A stretch of DNA of 64,000 nucleotides, taken from the NCBI RefSeq assembly GCF_004216905.1, contig NZ_SGXJ01000001.1, positions 434,001-498,000 on the forward strand. The letters are read 5' to 3'. Positions 41,862 through 51,240 of the stretch are shown here, piece by piece. Source of the stretch: Kribbella sp. VKM Ac-2569. Its GTDB lineage: Bacteria > Actinomycetota > Actinomycetes > Propionibacteriales > Kribbellaceae. The first letter of the stretch is position 1; every line of letters starts with the position of its first letter. The position numbers and the translations under genes are program-made. A model generated the notes under the pieces. That model searched no databases. It was not told the DNA's origin and saw only the letters and a program-made list of their open reading frames with translations.

Positions 41862-42983
41862 TCAGAACGTCGTGGTGAGGGCCTGGGTCTGACCGGTCGC
41901 CGACGCGCGGTACGCGGATTCGATGATGTCGATGACGTGGCGCGCGTGTTCGGCGGTGACGATCGAGGGCTTGCCGTCGCGGACCCAGTCGACGAGCTGC
42001 ATGACGTCCTCGTACACATGCTGCTCCTCGATCTCCCGGTGTACGCCGGTCACGTGCGGAAGCAGCGCCTGGTTCCCCGGCCCACGGGGCGAGAGCTCGG
42101 ACGGGTTGCGGTTGGGGAAGTCGAACGGTTCGCCGTTGAGCAGCAGCCCGTCGATCGTTCCCGCCGTACCGTAATAGGCGCCGCCGAACCCTCCTCGCAT
42201 CCCGCCCGCGGCGGTCCCGGTCGCGACACAGAACAGGTTGTCGCCGAAGTCGATCAGGATGACGGTGTTGTCGTCGGCATCGGTCTGTACGTCGACCCCT
42301 CCGCTCGTCCGGACAGGCACCCGTACGCCGGACATCGCCGTGACCCGCTGCGCCGGCCCGAGGATCCCGGTCACGGAATGCAGCGCGTAGACCGTCATGT
42401 CGTACAGCGGTCCGCCGCCGGGCTTGCGGAAGTACCACGACGGATCGATGTTCGTGAGTACGTCGTTCCCGCCGCGCACGGACTCGTCCTCGTGGTAGGT
42501 GCCGAACGCCGCACCGCAGCTCACCCACGACAACGTCCCGATCGCGCCCTCGGCAATCAACTCCCGTGTCCGCACATGATGCGGCCGCAACATCTCCCCC
42601 GGTGAGGCGACGATCCGCAGATCGTTGGCGGCTGCGAGCTCGATGAGTTCGGTCGCCTCGGCAACGGTGATTGTCATCGTCTTGTTGAAGTGCACGTGCT
42701 TTCCTGCCTGCAACGCGAGCTTGCCCTGCTCGTAGTGCAACCCGATCGGAGAAGCGATCGTCACCGCATCGACATCGCCGCTCGCCAGCAACTCCTCGTA
42801 CTCGACGTACGCCCGCTCGACCCCGAACTTCTCGGCCGCCGCCTCCGCCCGCCCTGGCACGGGGTCACACACCGCGCCCAACGACACTCGGTCGGCGAGA
42901 TCCGGCTGGCCCAGATGCGGAAGGAGCCCGCGAACCGAAATGCTCCCCGCACCGACAACACCGATCCGCACCGAATCCGCCAT
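41862..42983 (-). CDS. Gfo/Idh/MocA-family oxidoreductase
   Basis: A 373-aa NAD(P)-dependent oxidoreductase with a Rossmann start RIGVVGAGSISVRGLLPHL and the C-terminal alpha/beta domain. In most members an EKP motif carries the conserved Lys; here the matching segment is HFNKTMTITVAEA, so the Lys is kept but its neighbours are changed (NKT). A GGPLYDMTVYALHSVTG segment matches the second domain. It probably acts on a sugar or cyclitol derivative. It stands alone on the minus strand. Confidence 0.87.
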   Translation of the reverse strand: MADSVRIGVVGAGSISVRGLLPHLGQPDLADRVSLGAVCDPVPGRAEAAAEKFGVERAYVEYEELLASGDVDAVTIASPIGLHYEQGKLALQAGKHVHFNKTMTITVAEATELIELAAANDLRIVASPGEMLRPHHVRTRELIAEGAIGTLSWVSCGAAFGTYHEDESVRGGNDVLTNIDPSWYFRKPGGGPLYDMTVYALHSVTGILGPAQRVTAMSGVRVPVRTSGGVDVQTDADDNTVILIDFGDNLFCVATGTAAGGMRGGFGGAYYGTAGTIDGLLLNGEPFDFPNRNPSELSPRGPGNQALLPHVTGVHREIEEQHVYEDVMQLVDWVRDGKPSIVTAEHARHVIDIIESAYRASATGQTQALTTTF

Positions 42984-43036
42984 ACCGGCAATGCTATTGG
43001 CGATCGCCGAACCCTGCGGCCGTGCGCGTTTCTGGT

Positions 43037-44029
43037 TCAGATGCCGAGCTGGTCGTTGAGGACCTTGACGATCGGCCAGGCGCCGTCGGACCAGTTCGCG
43101 ATGACGGTGTAGGTGATCGATGACGACGGCTTGTGCAGGCTGGCGAAGGACACGCCTGCGTCGTACCCCTCGAGCCAGACGCCGTCGCCCGTCGCGTGGA
43201 GGTGGAACCCGAGGCCGTAGCGCCTGGTCTCCTCCGGCCAGTCGCTGCGCGGGCGCACCATCTCGGCGACGTGTTCCGGGGAGACGATCCGGCCGGCGAA
43301 GAGCGCGTCCCAGAAGGCGCTGAGGTCGGCGGCGGTCGAGTAGATGCCGCCGTCACCGCTGCCAATGACGGGGAGATGCAAGACGTTCGTTCGCAGGCCG
43401 TCGACATTCAGGTAGCCGAGCGCGGCGCGTCCGGGGAGTTCGTCGGAGCGCAGGAACTCGGTGTCGACCATGCCCGCCGGCTCGCAGACCAGCGGGCTCA
43501 CCAGTTCGTGGAAGTTGATGCCGCTCGCGCGTTCGGCCAGCAGAGCGAGGACGACGTAGCCGCCGTTGTTGTAGGCGAACCGCTCGCCGGCCGGGAACAC
43601 GGTCGCGTGCCCGTCCAGCACCGGCAGGTACTGCTCGGTCGTCGCAAGCTTGTGCACCGACACCGGCATCACATAGTCGGTGATATCGACCTCGTCCTCA
43701 TCCAGGTAGTCCCCGATCCCGGACCGATGCGCCAGCAGATGCTCGATCGTCACGTCGTCGGCAATCAGAGGCAGATCCTGGCCGAGCAACGAACGGGCGG
43801 TGGTCTTGAGCTCGAACGTCCCACGCTCGATCAGGCCCATCACCGCCAACGCCGTCAAACTCTTCGTCCCACTCGCAGTCGCGAACTGCGTCTCGGCCGA
43901 GTTGAGGATCCCGTGGGCCCGGTCGGCGTACCCATAAGCCGAGCAGAACTCAGTCACACCTGCCCGATCGACACGAACCACACCCGAAAACCCAGTGCGT
44001 TCTGCGACCCCGTCCACCCCATCCCCCAC
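43037..44029 (-). CDS. class C beta-lactamase-like serine hydrolase
   Basis: The 330-aa protein matches the beta-lactamase/transpeptidase-like family. SxxK is FATASGTKSLTAL, the tyrosine motif region is FAYNNGGYVVLALL (YNN), and the third motif region is near HATGDGVWLEG (HATG in place of KTG). These are typical of soluble esterase or D-aminopeptidase members rather than true lactamases. No signal peptide is evident, so a cytoplasmic enzyme is likely. Substrate unknown. Confidence 0.85.
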   Translation of the reverse strand: MGDGVDGVAERTGFSGVVRVDRAGVTEFCSAYGYADRAHGILNSAETQFATASGTKSLTALAVMGLIERGTFELKTTARSLLGQDLPLIADDVTIEHLLAHRSGIGDYLDEDEVDITDYVMPVSVHKLATTEQYLPVLDGHATVFPAGERFAYNNGGYVVLALLAERASGINFHELVSPLVCEPAGMVDTEFLRSDELPGRAALGYLNVDGLRTNVLHLPVIGSGDGGIYSTAADLSAFWDALFAGRIVSPEHVAEMVRPRSDWPEETRRYGLGFHLHATGDGVWLEGYDAGVSFASLHKPSSSITYTVIANWSDGAWPIVKVLNDQLGI

Positions 44030-44120
44030 GCCGCCGAAGCTACCACCCAGCCGCTGCCCCGCCCAGACGTTGCCCGCCGCTGCAGATCAACGGCGACCTC
44101 CCCCACTGATCACCCCCTCC

Positions 44121-44158
44121 GGGGACTGGGAACTAGCAATTGCCTATTCCCAGTCCCC
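44121..44158 (-). terminator. hairpin downstream of the methyltransferase gene
   Basis: GGGGACTGGGAA (44121-44132) and TTCCCAGTCCCC (44147-44158) are perfect 12-bp complements with a 14-base loop containing GCAATTGC. It lies beyond the 3' end of the minus-strand methyltransferase gene and before the start of the serine hydrolase gene. No U-tract follows. Confidence 0.7.
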
Positions 44159-44281
44159 GCCGCCTGTGCCGACAACGCCCGCCAAAGCCGCGCGCAGACG
44201 GTCCTCGCGCCTCCGGGCGTGTGAACCACCCACTCCGGCCCGCCGCGATGTCCGTTCACCTAGGACGGATTGCGTTTCAGC

Positions 44282-45040
44282 CTAGGTGTTGCGGTGGGCG
44301 ATGACTCGGGTGAGACCGAGGGTCCGGCCGGCGTCGGTGTGGAGCATCTGGGCTTCTTCGCGTCCCGGCGTACCGCTGTCGTGGTCGCAGGCCTCGTTCC
44401 ACTGCAACCAATCCCGCCATCCGTTGGGCAGTCGATCGGCGACCTCGACGGTGACCAGGCCAGTTTTCTCCCAGTGCCGCCGCCACCAGGCCGGGCTGTG
44501 CCAGGCACAGAAGTCCCATTGCCAGTACGCCGCGAGGTGTGGCGGCGGAAGCGTCTCGTACTCCTCGGCGAGACCGGGCTGGACGATGCCGATCTGACCG
44601 CCGGGCTTCACGAAGCGCGAGTAGTAGCCGAGGTACAGGTCGTCGGTGCCGAAGTAGTGGTAGGCGCCGATGCTGACGAGCGCATCGAAGAACCCCTCAG
44701 CGAAGGGCAGTGCATGAGCCTCGGCATGCACCGGATGCACCCGCCCCTCCAGGCCCGCCTCAGCCACCCGCCGCAGGTTCTCATCAGGCTGAACCCACAG
44801 ATCAGCAGCCCACACCTCAACCCCAAACTCCTTGGCCAAAAAGACCGAACTCAACGCGGTGCCACACCCCATATCCAGCACCCGCATCCCAGCCTCGAGC
44901 GACATGAGCTCACTCAGAGCCTCCGCCTGCCACACAGCATTCGGCCCCATACCCCCATCAACCATCCACCGACCGGAGTACGCCGCAGCCCGCGGATACC
45001 GCTCATTCCGCAACAGGACCTCAAGCTCGGAATCATCCAC
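44282..45040 (-). CDS. class I SAM-dependent methyltransferase
   Basis: A ~252-aa methyltransferase with motif I VLDMGCGTALSSVFLAKEFG and post-motif I WAADLWVQPDENLRR. Downstream, SIGAYHYFGTDDLYLGYYSR and FVKPGGQIGIVQPG complete the fold. An N-terminal GRWMVDGGMGPNAVWQAEAL resembles small-molecule O/N-methyltransferases of actinobacteria. GTG 45040 gives a usual VDDSELEVLL N-terminus; an in-frame GTG at 45073 is the alternative. Codons end mostly in G or T on the coding strand because of the local C-rich plus strand. Target unknown. Confidence 0.85.
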   Translation of the reverse strand: MDDSELEVLLRNERYPRAAAYSGRWMVDGGMGPNAVWQAEALSELMSLEAGMRVLDMGCGTALSSVFLAKEFGVEVWAADLWVQPDENLRRVAEAGLEGRVHPVHAEAHALPFAEGFFDALVSIGAYHYFGTDDLYLGYYSRFVKPGGQIGIVQPGLAEEYETLPPPHLAAYWQWDFCAWHSPAWWRRHWEKTGLVTVEVADRLPNGWRDWLQWNEACDHDSGTPGREEAQMLHTDAGRTLGLTRVIAHRNT

Positions 45041-45091
45041 GCAACCTGAGTCTTCGGCAGCACCCACAACCAATCAAACGGTTATTGACCC

Positions 45092-45736
45092 CTACGGCGT
45101 GATGGTGATCCGCAACGACGACGCCAACATCAACCTGCCGCCCTCGGTGTCCAGCTCGACAACCAGCCCCCACTCCCCCGGCGGAACGCCGTACCCCAGC
45201 TCAGGAACCACCGACGCCGTCCCGATCAACACAGGCACCGAACGACTCTCCTGAGGCCCGACCTCGAACCCCTTCCGTGCCAGGCAATGCGGACCAACGA
45301 ACCGACCGACCACCCCACCGGAGCCGTCAACCACCGCAGCCGACAGCTCCCCGTTGCTGATCAACACCTCCGCACGCGCAGTCCGGTTGGTGACCAGCAC
45401 ATCCCGCCGCGCATCGTGCCCAGTCCGAACCACCAGCGGAGCCAGTGTCTCGACCTCGAAGCCGGCGTCACCGGCAGGCTCACCACGCAACTGGAGACTG
45501 TGCACATTCACCAACAGCTCCCGCCCAGGAAACCGCATAGCCCCAACATGCAGGTCGACGAGTTCCCCGTACGTCGCGTGCAACGAAGCCGCAATCTCCG
45601 TCGCCCAAGCGGCCAACCCAATCCAAATCCGCTTCTCGTACCGCTCACTATCCGGATCAGGCCACTCCACCAGCGCCCCTGGCGCCTCCGCCAGCAACCG
45701 CCGCAACTCGACCCGCAAGCTGTCCCAACCACCCAC
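45092..45736 (-). CDS. hypothetical protein
   Basis: This 214-aa protein has an N-terminal helical part (LRRLLAEAPGALVEWPDPD) and a beta-rich C-terminal half with NHP-like strands (VLVTNRTARAEVLISNG, VGPHCLARKGFEVGPQES). No catalytic motif, signal peptide or membrane segment is visible, and I recognise no family. It is 18-50 bases upstream of the methyltransferase gene in the same direction, so both may be co-transcribed. It lies in the strongly C-skewed stretch. Confidence 0.65.
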   Translation of the reverse strand: MGGWDSLRVELRRLLAEAPGALVEWPDPDSERYEKRIWIGLAAWATEIAASLHATYGELVDLHVGAMRFPGRELLVNVHSLQLRGEPAGDAGFEVETLAPLVVRTGHDARRDVLVTNRTARAEVLISNGELSAAVVDGSGGVVGRFVGPHCLARKGFEVGPQESRSVPVLIGTASVVPELGYGVPPGEWGLVVELDTEGGRLMLASSLRITITP

Positions 45737-45795
45737 AACCCGACGATAACCCCTTCACCCATAGCCATAAGAGCCCTCACCAGCCACCATGCACA

Positions 45796-46152
45796 ATGTC
45801 AGCCATGCTCCCGCTCTCCCGCCGCCGCCGCGAACGCCAAGCCACCGAAGCCGTAACCGTCCTGTGCTACGAGGCATTCATCTCCATTCGAGGCAGCGCC
45901 TACTTCGGCGAAGTCCGGTCAGCGACAGACGTCGGCCCCATAGATGTCGATGTCATCGAATGGATCCGCTCCCTCGCAGACGCCTGCCACAACCTGCCGC
46001 CCTCCCTACGCCCATCAGTCGCCAACGGCCGCAAACACCGAGCAACCGACGCCATGCAGTACCTACTGGCCACAGCAAGCCCCCTCCAACGCAAATGGAT
46101 AACAGCCACCCTCACCGCCAACAACATCAACCCCGACAACTTGACCCACTAA
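45796..46152 (+). CDS. hypothetical small protein
   Basis: This 118-aa protein is mostly helical, with a basic start (SRRRRERQATEAVTVLCYEAF), a middle VDVIEWIRSLADACHNLPP and a C-terminal QRKWITATLTANNINPDNL. It has no recognisable domain, signal or membrane helix. Third-position bias is C/A-rich, consistent with coding in this skewed region. It is the last gene before the presumed island. Confidence 0.6.
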   Translation: MSAMLPLSRRRRERQATEAVTVLCYEAFISIRGSAYFGEVRSATDVGPIDVDVIEWIRSLADACHNLPPSLRPSVANGRKHRATDAMQYLLATASPLQRKWITATLTANNINPDNLTH

Positions 46153-46407
46153 CCACCACCAGCTCCCGGTCGCCGGCAGGTCTCACGCGGACACTCACAC
46201 GGACAGCCGACAGGTCCCCTCGGGTGCGAACCCACACTCGAAGCGCGGCTCCACATCAGAAGTAGCGCTCAGCAGCAGATCCGTCCATTGGCCGGCTCCC
46301 TCTGGTCGCCAGACTTCTAGCCTGGCGCATATCAGTTGGCGGATCACAAGAGGACCCGATTCAGAAGCCGTCCGGCCATCAGCGTCGCTTGTAGGTGGCC
46401 AGCCGCA

Positions 46408-47952
46408 TCAGCCGTCGCTGGATATCCGGGTCAGTGCTGCCATTGCTCCGGGATAGTGCCGACTTCGGCACACCGCGCCTAAAAGTAGAGCTTCTAATTC
46501 TGCGCTGGTATGTGCGGTGGGCGTCTGTCCAGCGCGATCTGTCCACCTTGGGTAGTCGACGCGGGTTCGTGGAAACACATTGCCCCCTCCCCTCTTCCAA
46601 CGAGCGAATCGCTCGTCCGCCGCGGTAGCGCTCGCGACGATCCGCAACGCGGACAGGTTTTCCAGAAGAGCGTCGTAGAGGTCCTGAGCGCCGATGACCC
46701 ACAACGCGTCGAGCGCAACGGAGGCCAAGTAGCTTGAGTTTCGTAGCTCGAGAGTGGTGATGGATGTAGCGCCACCCACGAGCCGTTCGAATTGCGTCTC
46801 CTCGTTCTCGTCCAAGCTGCCGAGGCCGAGCCCGTTCTTGTCCGCATCATGCCGATCGAGTAACCAAATTGAGACCTTGCGCATGAACTGGACTGCAGCC
46901 TGTCGATCCTGGCGCGCTAGCACGACGACAAGTGGGACGAGACTCGCGGCGAACTGGTCTGATGGCGGTCGCGCTGTCCCGGGGTGGTCGGAGGCCAGAG
47001 TGGCGACCGCGTCGGCCGCCCGTGCGGAGACGTCCGGCTCACCCAACAAGGCGAGCAGGCCGAAGACCTCAGCGAGCCGGCAACATGTCGCTGGATACGT
47101 GATTACGAATCCAGCATCCATGACTGTGTCCGCGAGATGTTTCGGGCTGCTCAGCAACGGGGTCGCCTGATCCAGTAACTCGGTTGCATAAGAGGCGAAA
47201 AGTCGGAGCGAAGCGTCCGAAACAGTCGCCGGGCCAGCGTCGGCGGATGGTGGAACCCAAGCGGCACGATAGAGATGTAACGCTGTCAGCGCCGCGAGGT
47301 CCAGCCGTCGTACCGCCACGAGCTCTGTGCAGATTAGGGATGTTTCGATCGACGCTCGGGCGAGGCGATGCCGGTCGTCATCACCTGCTAACCACTGGCG
47401 ACTGTGGCGCTCCAAGTTGGGTTCTGTCAGGGTCCGCCGGGCGATAGATGTAAGCAAGGCGACCAGCTCGTCCTGAACACCAATTTCCGTCAGCCCGAGT
47501 GAGGGGTCGAGGCACAGCCAGTCCAGCAAGGTGTAACGGTCCCAAACCTCAAAGTCCGCTAAGCCACGCTTCTCGCACGCCTTACGGAACTCCTGCGCGT
47601 CGACGGCAGCGGAACCTTTCAACCGCCCCGTGGTGACAAGAACCGCCACTCGGGGCAAGTCTTCGTCAAAATTGGGATGAGCTCTCGTATTATACTCGCA
47701 CTCTTCGAGCTGCGGACGAATCGACCTCCAATCGCCTTGACCGATGTCGCCGGCCTTCGACTGGATGGAGTACTGCCTGATCGTCCCGTTCGCGTCTGTT
47801 CGCTTAGCTATAACATCCTTACCGAACTCAAATCCCCCGTGTATGAAGTGAATATCGGTGAATCCTTGAGCGGGTAGCACGGCAAGCAGCGGTGCATCAA
47901 ACTCTCGCTCGGTTAGGGAATCAAGGAAGCTCCCGACGACGCCGCGAAGCAT
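46408..47952 (-). CDS. Mrr-like PD-(D/E)xK nuclease-domain protein with long helical C-terminus
   Basis: The 514-aa protein starts with an Mrr/restriction-endonuclease-like domain. TEREFDAPLLAVLPAQGF (Glu17) leads to HGGFEFGKDVIAK (Asp46) and QYSIQSKAG (Gln64, Lys66), forming the D-QxK nuclease core; VAVLVTTGRLKG completes the fold. The remaining ~350 residues are predominantly helical, with ARRTLTEPNLERHSRQWLAG and many Leu/Ala repeats, and have no family I recognise. ATG 47952 is supported by AGGAGG six bases upstream. The gene overlaps its upstream partner by 32 bases. The pair resembles a two-gene nucleic-acid-targeting defence cassette (inference). Confidence 0.8.
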   Translation of the reverse strand: MLRGVVGSFLDSLTEREFDAPLLAVLPAQGFTDIHFIHGGFEFGKDVIAKRTDANGTIRQYSIQSKAGDIGQGDWRSIRPQLEECEYNTRAHPNFDEDLPRVAVLVTTGRLKGSAAVDAQEFRKACEKRGLADFEVWDRYTLLDWLCLDPSLGLTEIGVQDELVALLTSIARRTLTEPNLERHSRQWLAGDDDRHRLARASIETSLICTELVAVRRLDLAALTALHLYRAAWVPPSADAGPATVSDASLRLFASYATELLDQATPLLSSPKHLADTVMDAGFVITYPATCCRLAEVFGLLALLGEPDVSARAADAVATLASDHPGTARPPSDQFAASLVPLVVVLARQDRQAAVQFMRKVSIWLLDRHDADKNGLGLGSLDENEETQFERLVGGATSITTLELRNSSYLASVALDALWVIGAQDLYDALLENLSALRIVASATAADERFARWKRGGGNVFPRTRVDYPRWTDRAGQTPTAHTSAELEALLLGAVCRSRHYPGAMAALTRISSDG

Positions 47953-48520
47953 CCCATTCCTCCTTCCTACGTTCGAGCACCCGCCTGGCACGTTCCTCTT
48001 GCTCAGGTGTTGGCTTCCGGCCCTCAAGGCTCTTTGCCGTGTCGGGACCGACAACTACGAACAGACTCGGCTGACCGTTCTCATCGAACGCCATATCGAT
48101 GGTTTCCATCGCCTCGATCATCACGTCGAAGTAATCGCGACCGTCGGCCTTGATGACTTGTCCCGACGCTTCACATATCTCGCTGATATGCTCAAGCATT
48201 CCGCGGGTCGTTTGAGAGCCCAACTCGTCCGCGAGATTGAAAACAAGGGCCAGAAACGCGGCAACATCTCCCATCAGTACGTCGTCTACATCGGCGGTGA
48301 CTACGTGCTGAACCTCAATGCCACGGTAGAGGGGCGATGCCATTCCTGCCGCATCGGGGGAATGATCATCGGGTCTCGGAAGGTCGGCGACCCGTTCGCG
48401 GCGAACCGCGCCGAGAATCGGGTGGAGCTCACGACTGATCGAGTCCATCGCATTGTCCATCCATCTCGCTGCGCCCGCGCCATACTCGTGCGGCATCGCC
48501 CACAGCTCGGCTTCCGACAT
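47921..48520 (-). CDS. hypothetical partner of the Mrr-like nuclease
   Basis: A 199-aa protein without recognised domains. It has mainly helical stretches (YGAGAARWMDNAMDSISREL; VAAFLALVFNLADELGSQT), a beta-like segment NGQPSLFVVVGP and a charged, possibly coiled C-terminus (KPTPEQEERARRVLERRKEE). ATG 48520 has GGAGG just upstream; earlier in-frame ATGs exist but lack ribosome sites. It overlaps the nuclease gene by 32 bases, so the two are translationally linked and probably act together, for example as sensor, adaptor or inhibitor. Confidence 0.7.
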   Translation of the reverse strand: MSEAELWAMPHEYGAGAARWMDNAMDSISRELHPILGAVRRERVADLPRPDDHSPDAAGMASPLYRGIEVQHVVTADVDDVLMGDVAAFLALVFNLADELGSQTTRGMLEHISEICEASGQVIKADGRDYFDVMIEAMETIDMAFDENGQPSLFVVVGPDTAKSLEGRKPTPEQEERARRVLERRKEEWDASRRRRELP

Positions 48521-49456
48521 ATCGCCTCCGATGCCTGTAGCTATGTCAAGCCTACGGGATGGCTTTGACATTCTAAGTGGAGCTGTCGACGGCGTTGGTC
48601 GGTCTGCCACAGAAACGGCCGTGTCGGCGAGTGGCTCCCTGCCCTCGAAGGTCAGCCTGCGTCATCGGCTTCCGCGACCGTAGCGCCATGACGGCGGGCC
48701 GTCGCCTTCGTAGCGGCGCAGCTACACGTGGACGAATAGCATGACACATGCACTCAGTCCACCCTTGACCTGCGGATTCACCCTGCCAGGCTGCTCATTC
48801 CGCGTTAGTGCACAGACCCTGCGTTCCGTTGATTTTGGCCTGAGTAGAGAGCGGACGCTCGCCGCTGACACAGGTCACCATCTTTCGGCGTGCCGGGATA
48901 ACCAGGCGACTTTTGCCGAGCCGCCGGCATCTAAGGACCTCGTTCGGGCAGCGCCGGAGCGAGGTCCCGAGACACCACTCGACTCACCGCAATGTCGAAC
49001 AACCGCGACAACCGATCCCTAACGCGAGCCCTCAACCAACGACACCAGTTCCCGGTCGAGCTCCGAGAGATCCGGCTAGGATGCGGCCAGTAGAGAGGCG
49101 GTCTGGACCTTTGGAAGGAACCATCGCGAACGTGTGCTCCGGCACCCTCATCTCGCTCGACAGTCGAGGCAACGTCAGGGCGAGTCCAAGAGACTCCATT
49201 TACCGACCATCCCGCGATAATCGCTAGTAGCGTCGAGGGGAATCTGAATGCAGGACATGGTGATGAGGTGCCTCAGAGCCTCGCGGCCTCGCCGGAGCCG
49301 GGCGCCTCTGATGCGGTCGGTTCCCCCGACGAAGATGGTCTCCATTCAGGTTCCACACCCTCCACGCCTGACGCGGTTCGTAGCTGCCGCACGGCGGCAA
49401 GCGTCTTCGAACCTCCGATACTGTTGGCCGGAGGGGCCACAGATGGCTGTCTGGAC
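48521..49456. other. gene-poor region of the island
   Basis: About 935 bases upstream of the nuclease cassette and before the ABC exporter, with no convincing gene. A short minus-strand stretch (49078-49019) encodes DLSELDRELVSLVEGSR followed by a stop and looks like the C-terminal relic of a lost gene. Promoters for the divergent cassettes presumably lie here. Confidence 0.5.
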
Positions 49457-50443
49457 ATGTCGATGATCGTTGCGGAGCATCTCGTCAAACAGTTCCATCG
49501 CCGAGCCGTGCCAGACGGCCCCGCCTCCAGGTTCCGGTCGTTGTTCGCGGCCCGTGAGGCCGTGCGTGCAGTCGATGACATCAGCCTCGCCATCGACAAA
49601 GGCGAAATAGTCGGGTTCCTGGGTCCGAATGGGGCCGGCAAATCCACAACCATCAAGATGCTGACCGGAATCCTGGTGCCGACCGCCGGTCGGGTCGAGG
49701 TGGCCGGCGTCGTACCCTGGCGGCATCGGCGCCGTAACGCACTCAACATCGGTGTCGTATTCGGTCAGCGGTCTCAGCTCTGGTTTGACTTGCCGCTGCG
49801 CCGATCGCTGGAGGCAATTCGGGACTTGTACTCAGTGTCCGCTGCCGACTACCGCAATCGTATGAGTCAGTTCGACGACTTACTTGACCTAGGATCCTTC
49901 CTCGATACGCCGGTCCGATCGTTATCCCTTGGGCAGCGCATACGCGGCGACCTTGCTGCGGCAACTCTGTATCGCCCACCGGTCCTCTATCTCGACGAAC
50001 CCACCGTTGGGCTCGATGTAGTGGCCAAGGTCGCCTTGCGCGATCTCATAACAAGCCTCAACGTTGACGGCCGCACGACCGTCATGCTGACGACACACGA
50101 CATGGATGATGTCGAGCAACTGTGCCAACGCATCATGGTCATCGACGGCGGAAAGATGTTGTACGAGGGCGACCTCAAGGACCTGAAGCGCCGATTCGCG
50201 CCGTATCGCGATCTGATCGTCACGCCGCGGTCTCCGAGCGACGCCGACCGAATCGACTCTGGCCTCGCTACACGCGTCAGTTCGCCAGGAGCCGCAAAAG
50301 TAACCCTCCGCTTCGACCCTCAGGAGGTGTCGGCTCCGGAGGTCATCCACTCGGTATCGAGCCAGTTTGAGGTGTCCGATATCTCGATCCTTGACCCTCA
50401 GTTAGAGGACGTCGTACGCCGCCTCTACGGAGGCAATCCATGA
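49457..50443 (+). CDS. ABC-2 type exporter ATP-binding protein
   Basis: The 328-aa ATPase shows Walker A GPNGAGKST, a Q-loop, the signature region SLSLGQRIRGDLAAATL and Walker B PVLYLDEPTVGLD with the switch His in LTTHDMDD. The long N-terminus before the P-loop and a C-terminal ~90-residue domain resemble the COG4586 group, which works with two DUF990-type permeases. ATG 49457 is used; GGAGGG lies rather far upstream. The stop overlaps the first permease start by four bases (ATGA). Confidence 0.9.
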   Translation: MSMIVAEHLVKQFHRRAVPDGPASRFRSLFAAREAVRAVDDISLAIDKGEIVGFLGPNGAGKSTTIKMLTGILVPTAGRVEVAGVVPWRHRRRNALNIGVVFGQRSQLWFDLPLRRSLEAIRDLYSVSAADYRNRMSQFDDLLDLGSFLDTPVRSLSLGQRIRGDLAAATLYRPPVLYLDEPTVGLDVVAKVALRDLITSLNVDGRTTVMLTTHDMDDVEQLCQRIMVIDGGKMLYEGDLKDLKRRFAPYRDLIVTPRSPSDADRIDSGLATRVSSPGAAKVTLRFDPQEVSAPEVIHSVSSQFEVSDISILDPQLEDVVRRLYGGNP

Positions 50444-51240
50444 GGGCAGCGCTTCGCGGTACGGCGGCGATGGTCCGTCTTGGAGCACAATCGGCACTTC
50501 ACTTTCGTGTCAACGTTGGGATCAGCGTGGTCGGCGCTTGTTTGCAGGCCGTCCTACTAATCGTCGTGTGGCGAAATGTCTACGCAAACCGTCAAACTGT
50601 TCAGGGTGTCGGCGTCGATATAGCTGTCCAATATGCGATCCTCTCTCTCGCAGTTGCTCATCTGGCACTACCGTTCCGGCTCTCCTCGCTCCCCGAGCGT
50701 GTGCGGCAGGGGGCGATCGCCACAGATGTCATTCGCCCCATTGGAGTCACGTCTCAGAACCTGGCCCATAGTGTCGGGGAAGCGGCGGCAGCCTTGCCGG
50801 GATCCGTCGCCGTCCTGATTGTGGGCTGCGCACTTGACGGCATTAGCGCGCCACGCGATCTGTGGGCCGCCGGCTTCTTCGTGCTGAGCGTGGGGCTCGG
50901 CCTCCTGATGGCGTGGACCATGAACCTAACAGTGTCGATGGTCGCATTTTGGACAACCGACACTCGTGGCACCTTTTACATTTATCGGACCCTCGCGACT
51001 TTCTGCTCAGGAGCGATTGTTCCCTTATGGTTCATACCAGAGTGGCTCGCACATATGCTCAACGCCCTGCCTTTTAGGCTCCAAATATTCGCTCCACTCG
51101 AAATATGGTTCGGACAGGTGACATACGATCACTCCAAACAACTGTTGATTCAACAAGCTAGTTGGCTGGCGGTCCTATTCCTCTTGTTACATCTGGTAGC
51201 CCGACGCGCTCTTCGGGTGGTGGTCGTTAATGGCGGCTAG
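50440..51240 (+). CDS. ABC exporter permease 1 (DUF990-like)
   Basis: This 266-aa membrane protein has about six helices. The first segment NVGISVVGACLQAVLLIVVWRNVY and a loop with LSSLPERVRQGAIATDVIRP resemble ABC2_membrane_6/COG4587 permeases. It would form a heteromeric channel with the next gene's product. It overlaps the ATPase by four bases and the second permease by eleven. Confidence 0.88.
   Translation: MRAALRGTAAMVRLGAQSALHFRVNVGISVVGACLQAVLLIVVWRNVYANRQTVQGVGVDIAVQYAILSLAVAHLALPFRLSSLPERVRQGAIATDVIRPIGVTSQNLAHSVGEAAAALPGSVAVLIVGCALDGISAPRDLWAAGFFVLSVGLGLLMAWTMNLTVSMVAFWTTDTRGTFYIYRTLATFCSGAIVPLWFIPEWLAHMLNALPFRLQIFAPLEIWFGQVTYDHSKQLLIQQASWLAVLFLLLHLVARRALRVVVVNGG

Noticed and set aside
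48741..49227. Small plus-strand frames (93 and 104 aa) in the island gap
   Set aside because: No ribosome site, no domain and poor coding bias.
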